Below, piece by piece: positions 1-8,009 of a DNA stretch of 49,623 bases. Made by a program: the position numbers and the translations under genes. A model generated the notes under the pieces. The model saw only the letters and a list, made by a program, of their open reading frames with translations. It did no database searches and was not told the origin of the DNA. Source of the stretch: JBLNCE01 sp050260415. Its GTDB lineage: Bacteria > Bacillota > UBA4882 > JAAYXC01. Numbering within the stretch: the stretch's first letter is position 1; each line of letters begins with the position of its first letter. The stretch is taken from assembly GCA_050260415.1 (NCBI GenBank), contig JBLNCE010000104.1:1-49623 (forward strand). Reading direction: 5' to 3'.

Positions 1-16
1 TTCCGGTCGCGGGATT

Positions 17-44
17 CCAAAGGGTGTGCGACCACACCCTTTGG
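17..44. terminator. Perfect 12-bp hairpin downstream of the first kinase gene
   Basis: CCAAAGGGTGTG (17-28) pairs perfectly with CACACCCTTTGG (33-44) around a 4-nt loop. It lies about 65 bp past the stop of the minus-strand kinase gene. No T-run follows on either strand, so it is an mRNA 3' end stabilizer or a weak terminator rather than a classic intrinsic terminator. An outer inverted repeat GTCGCGGGA/TCCCGCGAC encloses it. Nothing else is seen in 1-108. Confidence 0.5.
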
Positions 45-108
45 TCCGGGAGGGTGCGGGAGGACGGATAGTGCCTCCCGCGACCCAGACTAGTCTACAT
101 ATGAAAGC

Positions 109-1527
109 TTATACGACCCTGTTCACCGGCAAGCTGGCGGCGGCGATGGCCTGCCCCACGCGGCGTTCCGCTTCCTCTTCCGGCAGATGGAGCTTCAGGC
201 CCGCGTGCAACTGGGGAAACTCAGCCTGCAGCACCGCGCGCGCCTTTTCCAGGATAAGGCGCCCGCCCTCCCCGGAAGTGACCCGCCCCAGGATGAGCAG
301 ATGGCGCAAGTCGTAGAAATCGGCATAATGGGCAATGGCATAGCCGAGGTAGACGCCGATGGTCTCGAAGATCGGCCGCACCCGTTCGTCGCCCTTGGCC
401 AAGAGTCCCTGGGCGGCTTTGAGCTTCTCGGCCGGCGTCGCACCGGCGTCAAATACCACGCCCACCTTGGCGGCAAGGCGGATCACGGCCTCCTGCGAGA
501 AATACTGCACCCCGCAGCCCCGGTCGCCCGACCATTCATCCACCGGCGCCTCGGGGTTGTAATCCACGGGGGCGAAAGCCAATTCATTGAGGCAGGTGGT
601 GATCCTGCCGTCCGGGCCGCAATACCCCACGGCTTCACTGGAACCCATGGCCATGCCCAAGACCGCGTGGTCGCCCAGGGACATGGCGCCTGCCAGGGCG
701 GTAACTTCGCCGTCGTTGATGACGGAGAGCGGCACGCCCCATTCTTTTTCGAGCCGTATAAACATATCCTTCACGCGGGCCTCGAAGATCTCCTGGGGCA
801 CCGCGCGGAAGAGCGAGGCCACCATGACCCGGTTATTCACGTAGACCCCGGCCGAGCTGCCGCCGATGGCATCCACCCGCGGCATAAAAGATGCCGCGTG
901 GTGCAGGGCGGACTGTATTTGATGGTAATGGTAGGCGGGATCGCGGTAGAGTTTCGGGTTCCAGACCACTTCCTCGCTGAAGACCACCCGGCCGTCGATC
1001 ACCGCCGCCACCTTGCGATCGCTGGCGCCGAGATCGAAGCCGATACGGCAACCCTCCAGATGTCCGCCCAAGGCGGCCGAACTCTCGGAAGGGGCCGGAA
1101 CGCGATCGTGGTCGACGATCTCCACCGCGAACGTTTTTTCGTAGACCCGCCCCATAAGGCCGCAGTCAAAGGCCCTTTCCCCCGCGGGCGCGTATGCGGT
1201 CTTGATGTATTCCCCGATCTCCACCGGTCCGCCGACGGCCACCCGCCAGCCGCCCTTCTGCCAGAGCAGGAACTTCAACAGGCGTTCGACATAGGCGGGA
1301 TTCAACGCGGATCGGGGATCATCGGCCGGGAAGATTTCGGTATTATAGACCGCCACCTGGCCGTCGCCGCGCTCGAGGGCCAGGGCCAAGGGTACGCCGC
1401 GCCCCGTCTCCCGGACCGCCTTACGGAACGCCCGGTTGATCAAGGAAGCGGGTCTATAGTCCGGGTCCAGCGGCGGCGGTACTTTCGGCTGCGACAGTTG
1501 GGCTAGGGTCTTGAGTCGCACGGACAT
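109..1527 (-). CDS. ROK-like sugar kinase (hexokinase/actin-fold ATPase)
   Basis: This protein of about 472 aa has the actin-like ATPase fold of ROK sugar kinases. A phosphate-binding motif DLGASDRK sits near residue 170, followed by a GGSSAGVYVNNR segment, an INDGEVTALAGA stretch equivalent to the usual NDANAAALGE, and MAMGSSEAVGY. About 160 extra residues precede the kinase core, and the Cys-rich zinc motif of classical ROK proteins (GCGRRGCWE type) is replaced by WSGDRGCGVQYFSQ, so it is a divergent member. I chose the ATG at 1527 because AGGGGG lies 9 nt upstream; an ATG at 1536 is in frame but too close to that site. It is the last gene of the 7830-to-109 operon (repressor, GH3, importer, kinase), so it probably phosphorylates the imported amino sugar. 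The exact substrate cannot be read from sequence. Confidence 0.8.
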   Translation of the reverse strand: MSVRLKTLAQLSQPKVPPPLDPDYRPASLINRAFRKAVRETGRGVPLALALERGDGQVAVYNTEIFPADDPRSALNPAYVERLLKFLLWQKGGWRVAVGGPVEIGEYIKTAYAPAGERAFDCGLMGRVYEKTFAVEIVDHDRVPAPSESSAALGGHLEGCRIGFDLGASDRKVAAVIDGRVVFSEEVVWNPKLYRDPAYHYHQIQSALHHAASFMPRVDAIGGSSAGVYVNNRVMVASLFRAVPQEIFEARVKDMFIRLEKEWGVPLSVINDGEVTALAGAMSLGDHAVLGMAMGSSEAVGYCGPDGRITTCLNELAFAPVDYNPEAPVDEWSGDRGCGVQYFSQEAVIRLAAKVGVVFDAGATPAEKLKAAQGLLAKGDERVRPIFETIGVYLGYAIAHYADFYDLRHLLILGRVTSGEGGRLILEKARAVLQAEFPQLHAGLKLHLPEEEAERRVGQAIAAASLPVNRVV

Positions 1528-1544
1528 TGAACACATCCCCCTCG

Positions 1545-2408
1545 CTATCCCTTGACGGCCCCGGCGGCCACGCCCTTCGTGATTTGCCTCCGGAAAACCA
1601 GGTAAAAGAGGACGATCGGCACCATCCCGGTGACCAAGGCGGCGAACTGCTTGCCGAAATCCGTCGACAGAGCGCTGGAGAACTTCATCATGCCGACCGG
1701 CAAAGACTTTAGCGAATCCTTACCGACCAGGATATTGATCAGCATGAATTCGTTAAAGATGCTGGCGACGCTCAAGACCGATAGCGTCGTGACCACCGGC
1801 CTCGTCATGGGGATGATGATCAAAGAAAAGATCTTGAAATATCCGGCCCCATCGATCCTGGCTGATTCCATGACCGCATCCGGAATGGCCTTGATAAACT
1901 CCGAGCATAGGTAGACACCTAATGGAAGACCAAGCCCCACATAGGGGATGAGCACCCCGAGACGGCTATCGACCAGGTGTGTCTTGTAGGCCATGATAAA
2001 GATCGGCACCATGAGCGATTGTATCGTCAGCAGGATGCCGATTACAAAGCTCCCGTGCAGGAACGGCGTGGCGAACGACCTGATCTTGGCGAAGGCGAAC
2101 GAGGCGGCGAGCGACAAGAACACGATCGCGGTCGTCGACACCGTCGTGTAAAAGAGACTGTTCAGGAACAGCACGTTGAATTGGCCGATGCGCCAGGCGG
2201 CGGGATAATTGATCGCGGTCCATTGCCTGGGTAAGCCCAGCGTGTTGGTATAAAACTCCGTCGTGGTCTTGAAGGAACTCATCACCAGCCATACGAGGGG
2301 AAGGATGGTCAGACAGGTGAAGGCAATCAAGACGGCGTAAAGGAGCACCCGGCTCACGACACTGATCTCCTGCTGCTTAGTTCTATTGCCGCTCATTACC
2401 ATACTCAT
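1545..2408 (-). CDS. Carbohydrate ABC transporter permease, MalG family
   Basis: An inner-membrane permease of 287 aa with six predicted hydrophobic segments. The cytoplasmic EAA loop reads ESARIDGAGYFKIFSLIIIP near residues 185-205, the site that docks the ATPase. The C-terminus RQITKGVAAGAVKG is typical of the MalG/CUT1 type. Its ATG overlaps the stop of the upstream MalF-type gene by 4 nt (ATGA), implying translational coupling, and GGAGG lies upstream. No ATPase gene is present in the operon, as is common for Firmicute CUT1 importers that share one MsmX/UgpC-like ATPase encoded elsewhere. The GH3 and ROK neighbours suggest an amino-sugar or chito-/muro-oligosaccharide substrate (inference). 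Confidence 0.93.
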   Translation of the reverse strand: MSMVMSGNRTKQQEISVVSRVLLYAVLIAFTCLTILPLVWLVMSSFKTTTEFYTNTLGLPRQWTAINYPAAWRIGQFNVLFLNSLFYTTVSTTAIVFLSLAASFAFAKIRSFATPFLHGSFVIGILLTIQSLMVPIFIMAYKTHLVDSRLGVLIPYVGLGLPLGVYLCSEFIKAIPDAVMESARIDGAGYFKIFSLIIIPMTRPVVTTLSVLSVASIFNEFMLINILVGKDSLKSLPVGMMKFSSALSTDFGKQFAALVTGMVPIVLFYLVFRRQITKGVAAGAVKG

Positions 2409-3316
2409 TCTTCCCTGCCTCCAAACCGCTTCTCCGCGGCTCTTGTGCCCAGGATCATGGCGAAACTCAAGAAGACCATGAAGGTGGAAATCGCGTTGGC
2501 CAACGGGTAGTCGCTGGCGCCCTGGAAGGCGCGGATATACATGTATACGGAGAGGACAGACGTCCTTAGGGCGGGGTTGCCCTGGGTCATGGCCCAGATG
2601 AGGCCGAAGCTGTTCAGCGAACCGGCGATGGCAAGAATGACGCAGGTCACGATGACCCCCGAGAGGGCCGGTAGGATCACATGGCGTAACACCTGTCCCT
2701 CGGAGGCGCCGTCGATCTTGGCCGCCTCGATGATCTCGGGCTGGATTTTCTGCAGGTTGGCCAGGAAGATGATAAGGTAATTACCGGTATACATCCACAG
2801 CATGACAAAGAGAACGGGGATCATGGCAAGGTTGGGATCGAGGGCGATGGTGTTCTGCCACCCTGGGATAAAGTATTGCATTAAACGGGTAAAGGGTCCA
2901 TAAGCGTTAAAGAACGACTGCCAGAGGATACCGACCACGACCACGGATATGACGGTCGGAAGGTAAATCATCGTCTGGAATAGGCCCGGGGCGCGCACGA
3001 GCCTGCGCTGGAGAACATATGCGATGAAGAAGCCCAGCGGTATCTGCCCGAAAACTGAAACGAAGACGATCAGGAAGTTATTCTTCAAGGAGATCCAGAA
3101 GAACTCGTCGCTGAACATGCGCAGGTAATGGGCAAGCCCGACGAAGTGAAACGGATTCTCGACACCGAGAATCTGTGTCCCGCCATAGTCGGTCATGCTC
3201 AATACGAAGGAGAATATCGTGGGAAAAGCCATGACGGCCCAGTAAATTAAGACTGCCGGCGCGACCAGCATGAAATAGGCACGCGACTCCTCGGTCCACC
3301 ATTTTTTGCGCTTCAC
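2405..3316 (-). CDS. Carbohydrate ABC transporter permease, MalF family
   Basis: A 303-aa membrane protein with an N-terminal SRAYFMLVAPAVLIYW segment typical of CUT1 MalF-type permeases and six hydrophobic helices. The EAA loop EAAKIDGASEGQVLRHVILP lies near residues 198-217. It is the partner of the MalG-type permease encoded next, with overlapping stop and start. It starts at GTG (3314-3316), with GGGGGT about 8 nt upstream. A 137-bp gap holding a strong hairpin separates it from the binding-protein gene, a common arrangement that lets binding protein be made in excess. It acts in the cytoplasmic membrane. Confidence 0.93.
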   Translation of the reverse strand: MKRKKWWTEESRAYFMLVAPAVLIYWAVMAFPTIFSFVLSMTDYGGTQILGVENPFHFVGLAHYLRMFSDEFFWISLKNNFLIVFVSVFGQIPLGFFIAYVLQRRLVRAPGLFQTMIYLPTVISVVVVGILWQSFFNAYGPFTRLMQYFIPGWQNTIALDPNLAMIPVLFVMLWMYTGNYLIIFLANLQKIQPEIIEAAKIDGASEGQVLRHVILPALSGVIVTCVILAIAGSLNSFGLIWAMTQGNPALRTSVLSVYMYIRAFQGASDYPLANAISTFMVFLSFAMILGTRAAEKRFGGREE

Positions 3317-3390
3317 AATCCATACCCCCGCTCATACGCTCACACCGCGTATTTATCGTCGGTGTCCTTGGGGCCTGACCCCGGGCCCCT

Positions 3391-3429
3391 CCATGGGGGG
3401 TCCTTGCCCAAATCAAGGAACCCCCATGG
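3391..3429 (-). other. Intercistronic hairpin between binding-protein and permease genes
   Basis: The segments 3391-3406 and 3414-3429 pair at 15 of 16 positions around a 7-nt loop. No T-run follows on the minus strand, so this is not an intrinsic terminator. Its place, right after a solute-binding-protein gene and before its permeases, fits a 3' mRNA-stabilizing or attenuating stem like the one between malE and malF. A second GC-rich inverted repeat (GGGGCC...GGGCCCC) lies at about 3369-3390. Confidence 0.6.
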
Positions 3430-3453
3430 GAGCGGCGAAGGGGAAAGGGTGCC

Positions 3454-4782
3454 TTACTTCTTCTGGGCGGCTCTCCAGGCTTCCAGAGCCTTCTGCGTAT
3501 TCGCGGCCACCTTTTCCGGGGTGGTCGTGCCAAGCCCGAGTTCCTGGAGACCGACATTGATCGGGGTACAAACCTGGGGATCCAAGAGGCTGTCCAATAC
3601 GTACGTCGTCGACTTGAACTTGCTGTAGAAAGCCGCGCGCGTCTGCATAATGGGCTCCAGCTTCTCGCTGGTGATGCCGATCCGCGACGGGAAGGCCGCG
3701 CCGATCTCGAGGCGGACCTTCTGCGCCTCCGGCCCGACGAGCCAACTGATGAGCTTCCACGCGGCCTTCTCCTTGGCGGAACCGGCCGGGATCTTGGCAT
3801 TCATACCGAACCCCGTAGCCGGCGTGCCGGAGGTCGTCTCGTGATTGATCTCACCGGGGATGGCGGGGAAGATGGTCATGGTGTAGTTCTTCTGCTCCGA
3901 GACTGGAATGAGCGCCTGCTTGGTGGTGGGATCGACGATGAAGGCGCCCGCCCTCCAGTCGCCGTCAATCAAGTAGGGCGCGTTGCCCGCGGCGAACAAG
4001 CCGGGCACGGTGCCGTACGGCGTCAGCATGTTCTTACGGCTGAGGACGCCGTCGGTGAAGAGCTGCTGGAAGAAGCGCAGGGCGCTCACGAACTGTTTAT
4101 CCGTGAATTTTGCCTTCCCGGCAAGCACGTCGTCAAAGAACTTGTCGCCGCACAACCGGCCCGCGATCATGCTGAACAAGCAGGATTGTCCCACCCATTG
4201 GTCCTGAAAGGCCATGAGCACGGTGTCTTTGCCCGCGGCCTGCAGCTTCTTGACCTGGGCCTTCAATTCCGCGTATGTCTTCGGCACGGAAAGCTTCAGG
4301 TCGCTGAGCATCTTGTTGTTGATGTAGAGGGCATGGGAAGAAGTCAGGCCGATCGGAATCTCGGCCAGATATCCGCCCGCCTGGTTCACGAGCGCCGCCG
4401 GCAGGAACTCCTTGGCCGTGTCGCCCAGGAACGGCCTGAGGTCCTTGACCAGACGGTTCTTATGCAGAGCGGCCGATCTTCCGCCGGGATACATATAAAT
4501 CACGTCCGGCAGATTGCCGGCGGCCACCAGAGACGCCACCCGCTGATGGAACGGCTCGTTGAACTGATCTTCGCGTTCGATCTTGATCTCGGGATTGGCC
4601 TTCTCAAAAGCCTCCCAAATATCTTTGATCTCCCGTTCCGAACTGGCTTGCGAAGCATCGAGATAATTGAGGACTTTGAGTGTGACCTGTTCCGCTTGAA
4701 TGGTGCCGAATACGGACAGAAGCAGACACACCGTCAAGATAGCGACCAAGACCAGGGGCATCTTTGTCTTCCGGAACGACAT
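3454..4782 (-). CDS. Extracellular sugar-binding protein of a CUT1 ABC transporter
   Basis: A bacterial extracellular solute-binding protein (SBP family 1), 442 aa from the chosen start. The start is ATG 4780-4782 because GGAGGA lies 7-8 nt upstream; an in-frame ATG at 4806 has no such site. The N-terminus is a Sec signal peptide (Arg/Lys, then MPLVLVAILTVCLLLSVFG, then a probable signal-peptidase I site near IQAEQ). No lipobox Cys is at the cleavage point, which is unusual for a Gram-positive binding protein. Family features include the NPEIKIEREDQFNEPFHQR segment and the LPDVIYMYPG stretch lining the cleft. It lies between GH3 and the two permeases, so it delivers GH3 products or substrates to the importer. 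Confidence 0.92.
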   Translation of the reverse strand: MSFRKTKMPLVLVAILTVCLLLSVFGTIQAEQVTLKVLNYLDASQASSEREIKDIWEAFEKANPEIKIEREDQFNEPFHQRVASLVAAGNLPDVIYMYPGGRSAALHKNRLVKDLRPFLGDTAKEFLPAALVNQAGGYLAEIPIGLTSSHALYINNKMLSDLKLSVPKTYAELKAQVKKLQAAGKDTVLMAFQDQWVGQSCLFSMIAGRLCGDKFFDDVLAGKAKFTDKQFVSALRFFQQLFTDGVLSRKNMLTPYGTVPGLFAAGNAPYLIDGDWRAGAFIVDPTTKQALIPVSEQKNYTMTIFPAIPGEINHETTSGTPATGFGMNAKIPAGSAKEKAAWKLISWLVGPEAQKVRLEIGAAFPSRIGITSEKLEPIMQTRAAFYSKFKSTTYVLDSLLDPQVCTPINVGLQELGLGTTTPEKVAANTQKALEAWRAAQKK

Positions 4783-4883
4783 GCGATCTCCTCCTCGCTT
4801 TTCCAAAAATGTGCCACCCTAACCGTATCGCCAATAAAGTTACCGGTGATGGTCCCACTAACCTCTTGGCAACCGCTGCCACT

Positions 4884-6530
4884 CTAGATCCTGACGGGCA
4901 TCACCCCCTTGGGACCGGCTTCGCCGGCCAGTACCCTCGCCAGGGCGGAAAGGACAACGCGTTCGGTGCTGTAGGTAAAAACCGCCGGAGCCCTGTGTGT
5001 AAGCCCTGCCTCCACCAATCGCGTCTCACGCGGATCCCTGATGCTGATGAGGAGCAGATTCCATCTGGCTTCGATCGCGGCCGCGAGCGCCGCTTGCCCC
5101 GAGGCGCCGCCGCCGCTACGGACCACCAGCGCCACGCGCGGTTTGCCGTCGCCGCTCCGGCTGGATTCGGGATGAAGTGTGGCGTCCGCGGTAGTTCCCC
5201 CACCATCCACGTCCGTTACCGTCAGGGCTCGCCAAGCAGCCTCTATTTCTTCCATGATGACGCCAATCTCCCGCGCGTCGGGATCCATGGCGCAGGACAC
5301 CATCGCGCATCGAACACCGCGGCTCTCGAGCTCATGTGCGAGCGGCCGGACATCAATTGCGTCCTCAGCCACCGTAATCCGTTCCATGGCCGGGGTCACC
5401 AGCACGAGCGCACCGGGTCCGAACCGCCAAGGGCGCGAGGAATCCCCCCCGACAAAGGTGACCACGCGTTCACCCAAGTCATCCAGGGATAGATCCAAGG
5501 CCGTTTCCACCCGAGAGGTTACATGCGCCGCGAGTCCGTTTTTCCACCGCTTGATTCTCGCCACCGATCGCTCCACTCTTTCGAGGCTGATCCGGCCGGA
5601 CAGGACCGCGTCGCGTACCGCGGCATAAGCCGCTTCCTGAAGCGCCGGCGTGTGGCTGACCAGGGTAATATCGCACCCGGCTTCGATCGCCATGACCGCG
5701 GCTTCCGGTACCGTGCCCGCTCCCTGCGCCCCGATCATTTCCAGACAATCGGTGAGCACCACGCCGTCAAAGCCGAGTTCCTCCCGGAGGAAACCGGTGA
5801 CCAACGGATATGATAACGAGGCGGGGCGAAGGGAGTCCATGCTGGTAAATTTGATGTGGGCCATCATCATTGCGGCACAGGGGAGCTTCATCGCCTCGAT
5901 GAACGGGATAACGTCCCTGGCCAGCAGATCGGCCTTGGACGCCGAGCATTCCGGCAGCGAGAAGTGCGAGTCGTCCGAGACGCCTCCGTGTCCGGGGAAG
6001 TGTTTGGCCACGAAAAGGACTCCGGCCTCCAGGAGTCCTTTGGCATAGGCCGCGCCATACTCGGCTACCCGGTGCGGGTCATCGCCGAAAGAGCGGGTCC
6101 CGACCGCCGGGTTTAGCGGTTCCAGGGCCAGATCGAGCACCGGGGCGAAATTGATCGTGATCCCGAGCGACAAGAGGTCGCGCCCGGTAATATAACCCGC
6201 CCGCGCGACGGTCCGGAGATCGCCCGTGGCGGCGAGCCCCATGTTGCCGGGCAGGGAGGTGACGATCCGTTTGAGCGGGGAGAGGGTACCGCCTTCTTGA
6301 TCGACGGCGATGAGCGGCGGCCCCCAGTCCGCGCCGCGCGCCAAGGCCAGATCGGCGAGCGCGCCGGTCAGCTTTCGTACTTGCATCAGGTCGTGCGCGT
6401 TGCGCCCGAACAGGATGAACCCCCCGCATGGGCAACGATCGTAGTGCGACGCAAAGTCCGCGTCCACCGCAAGCCCGGGTAAGCCCGTGATAAAGAGTTT
6501 CCCGACGAGTGAGTCCACCGTTGATTTCAT
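4884..6530 (-). CDS. Glycoside hydrolase family 3, NagZ-like beta-N-acetylhexosaminidase
   Basis: A 548-aa GH3 enzyme. The (beta/alpha)8 domain covers about residues 1-340 and carries the NagZ signature KHFPGHGG near residue 175, followed by DDSH, the His/Asp loop that provides acid/base catalysis in GH3 beta-N-acetylglucosaminidases. The likely nucleophile Asp is in GVVLTDCLEM near residue 259. A C-terminal alpha/beta domain (about 350-548) makes it longer than the one-domain NagZ (~340 aa) and like the two-domain Firmicute form. No signal peptide is seen, so it is probably cytoplasmic. The start has AAGGAG 8 nt upstream. It sits between the ROK repressor and the importer, so I infer cleavage of imported GlcNAc-containing oligosaccharides or muropeptides. 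Confidence 0.9.
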   Translation of the reverse strand: MKSTVDSLVGKLFITGLPGLAVDADFASHYDRCPCGGFILFGRNAHDLMQVRKLTGALADLALARGADWGPPLIAVDQEGGTLSPLKRIVTSLPGNMGLAATGDLRTVARAGYITGRDLLSLGITINFAPVLDLALEPLNPAVGTRSFGDDPHRVAEYGAAYAKGLLEAGVLFVAKHFPGHGGVSDDSHFSLPECSASKADLLARDVIPFIEAMKLPCAAMMMAHIKFTSMDSLRPASLSYPLVTGFLREELGFDGVVLTDCLEMIGAQGAGTVPEAAVMAIEAGCDITLVSHTPALQEAAYAAVRDAVLSGRISLERVERSVARIKRWKNGLAAHVTSRVETALDLSLDDLGERVVTFVGGDSSRPWRFGPGALVLVTPAMERITVAEDAIDVRPLAHELESRGVRCAMVSCAMDPDAREIGVIMEEIEAAWRALTVTDVDGGGTTADATLHPESSRSGDGKPRVALVVRSGGGASGQAALAAAIEARWNLLLISIRDPRETRLVEAGLTHRAPAVFTYSTERVVLSALARVLAGEAGPKGVMPVRI

Positions 6531-6604
6531 TAGCGCGCTCCTTCGGCTTCTTATGTGCTGACTGAAAAGAAGTCGGGTAAATAACGACCGTTTTTATCGG
6601 CCCA

Positions 6605-6654
6605 TAACCCGATGGCTCCCCCAGTGCCGTCAAATCGGGGTTTTTCACATCTTA
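6605..6654 (-). repeat. Dispersed intergenic repeat, copy 1
   Basis: On the minus strand this copy reads TAAGATGTGAAAAACCCCG and, farther on, GGGGGAGCCATCGGGTT. The same two blocks occur at 36930-37041, and the first block also at 9132-9153, 12794-12822 and 38441-38467. The first block supplies the stop codon of the ROK regulator gene (TAA at 6652-6654). Confidence 0.6.
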
Positions 6655-7830
6655 GATCGTCGGCGTGAACCATCGGTGGATCACGATGCCGACCGCGCCC
6701 AGGATGTCGGAATCCTCGCCCAGGGCCGAGCCGCGCACTTTGATCGTCCTGGCGAGCCCGCTCCGATCGATGATCTGATTGCATCGATCCTCGATCGGGT
6801 TATAGAATCGATCCCCAAGTTCTCCCCAGAGACCACCGACGACCACGAGATCGAGGTCCAGCATGGTGGCGGCATGCGAAACCACCAAGACAATCGCCTG
6901 CATGGCCTCTTTTATCATGGCCTCGACCACCGGGTCCCCGGCGTCGAGACGCGTGAAGAAATCCTTCCCGTGTTCGAGATGGACCCCGGTCTCGGCCTCA
7001 TACCGCCTGAGTAGACCCTGGGCATAGAGATATGTCTCGAGGCATCCGCGCTGGCCGCACACACAATCCCGCCCGTCCCCGATCACCGGGACATGGCCGA
7101 TCTCGCCGATCATGCCGCGCGGTCCGGTCATCAGGTTGCCGCCGCACACGATCCCGGCGCCGACACCCGTATCGGTCTTGAGGTACATGAAGTCGGACGC
7201 TTCCTTGGCGCAACCGAACCACAGCTCAGCGAGGGCCGCGGCATTGGCGTCATTCTCAACCACCACCGGGAATCCCAGCGCTTTCTCGATCGCCTCCGCG
7301 ATTGGCACCTCGCGCCACCCCAGGTTCACCGAGCGCAGCACGTTGCCCGTATCCGCGTTGACAATCCCGGATACGGCAAGCCCGCAACCCATGATGTGTT
7401 CACGGTTGATTCTGTTCATACCTAAAAGAAGTTCGAATTCCTTGGCGAGTTCCGCGACGAGGTTGTCCGGCTCGAACGAATAAGGCCGAAATGACCTTTT
7501 CGCGAGTATCTTCCCTTTGAAGTTGCAGAGCCCCAAAACGACGCGGTTCCGCACCAACTGGACGCCGACAGCGTAAAGCTTGTCGTCATTGAGCCTGAAC
7601 ACTACCGGCTTACGCCCGCCGGTGGATTCCGCGATCTTGTACTCGCCGACCAGGCCCTGCTCCGTCAGCTCGGTGATAATCCGGGTTACGGTGGCAGGGC
7701 TCATGCTCGTGATCCGGGCGATGTCCGCTTTTGAAGAAGCACCCTCCCTGTATAAGGTCTGCAGCACCGACACGACGTTGAATGACCGGATGAGCCTGGT
7801 ACTGGAGAGCGAACGTCTTGACCCTGCCAT
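6652..7830 (-). CDS. ROK-family transcriptional repressor (NagC/XylR type)
   Basis: A 392-aa regulator. An N-terminal winged HTH (about residues 15-75, with DIARITSMSPATVTRIITEL as recognition region) is fused to a ROK sugar-binding domain. That domain has the zinc motif CVCGQRGCLETY near residue 265 and an ENDANAAALAELWFG segment. The canonical DLGGT ATP motif is degenerate, as expected for a regulator. The start has AAGGAG upstream. It is the first gene of the GH3/importer/kinase operon and follows two tandem sigma-70-like promoters and an inverted repeat, so autoregulation with sugar-induced derepression is likely. The ligand is probably an amino sugar or its phosphate (inference). Confidence 0.9.
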   Translation of the reverse strand: MAGSRRSLSSTRLIRSFNVVSVLQTLYREGASSKADIARITSMSPATVTRIITELTEQGLVGEYKIAESTGGRKPVVFRLNDDKLYAVGVQLVRNRVVLGLCNFKGKILAKRSFRPYSFEPDNLVAELAKEFELLLGMNRINREHIMGCGLAVSGIVNADTGNVLRSVNLGWREVPIAEAIEKALGFPVVVENDANAAALAELWFGCAKEASDFMYLKTDTGVGAGIVCGGNLMTGPRGMIGEIGHVPVIGDGRDCVCGQRGCLETYLYAQGLLRRYEAETGVHLEHGKDFFTRLDAGDPVVEAMIKEAMQAIVLVVSHAATMLDLDLVVVGGLWGELGDRFYNPIEDRCNQIIDRSGLARTIKVRGSALGEDSDILGAVGIVIHRWFTPTI

Positions 7831-7852
7831 GAAGCGTGCTCCTTACTGGTCG

Positions 7853-7902
7853 CCGTGCCGGCGAAACCGTGTGGGATGGGTTCATATAAAACGCCGGCAC
7901 GG
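7853..7902 (-). promoter_or_regulatory. 11-bp inverted repeat in the leader of the ROK repressor gene
   Basis: CCGTGCCGGCG (7853-7863) and CGCCGGCACGG (7892-7902) are perfect reverse complements separated by 28 bp, 23-72 bp upstream of the repressor ATG. It may form an mRNA stem in the 5' UTR or act as a second operator; sequence alone does not decide. Confidence 0.4.
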
Positions 7903-7919
7903 TCGATAAGCCTGGGCGA

Positions 7920-7944
7920 TTCATAGGGTTTTATACACTATGAA
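7920..7944. promoter_or_regulatory. Operator-like inverted repeat overlapping a promoter
   Basis: TTCATAG (7920-7926) and CTATGAA (7938-7944) are perfect inverted arms spaced by 11 bp. They overlap the -10 element (7930-7935) of the downstream promoter of the ROK regulator operon, where an autorepressor site is expected. Centre-to-centre spacing is 18 bp. Confidence 0.5.
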
Positions 7945-7959
7945 AAGATCTTAAGTCAA
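7930..7959 (-). promoter_or_regulatory. Second sigma-70-type promoter of the ROK/GH3 operon
   Basis: On the minus strand TTGACT (7954-7959) and TATAAA (7930-7935) are separated by 18 bp. It lies just downstream of the stronger promoter at 7959-7987 and overlaps the TTCATAG inverted repeat. Confidence 0.55.
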
Positions 7960-7987
7960 TCATAAACCGAGCGCCCGTGGATGTCAA
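7959..7987 (-). promoter_or_regulatory. Near-consensus sigma-70-type promoter of the ROK/GH3 operon
   Basis: On the minus strand a perfect TTGACA (7982-7987) and TATGAT (7959-7964) are spaced by 17 bp, about 130 bp upstream of the repressor ATG. It likely drives repressor, GH3, importer and kinase together. Confidence 0.65.
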
Positions 7988-8009
7988 TGGGGTGTTTTGC
8001 TATTTGTAC

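Noticed and set aside
187..1506. Long plus-strand open frame (439 codons) opposite the ROK-like kinase gene
   Set aside because: It is antisense to a clear kinase gene; its translation has no recognisable motifs and the composition expected of a shadow frame in GC-rich DNA.
3841..4887. Plus-strand open frame of 348 codons opposite the first binding-protein gene
   Set aside because: The minus strand encodes a typical signal peptide and SBP motifs; the plus-strand product has no family features.
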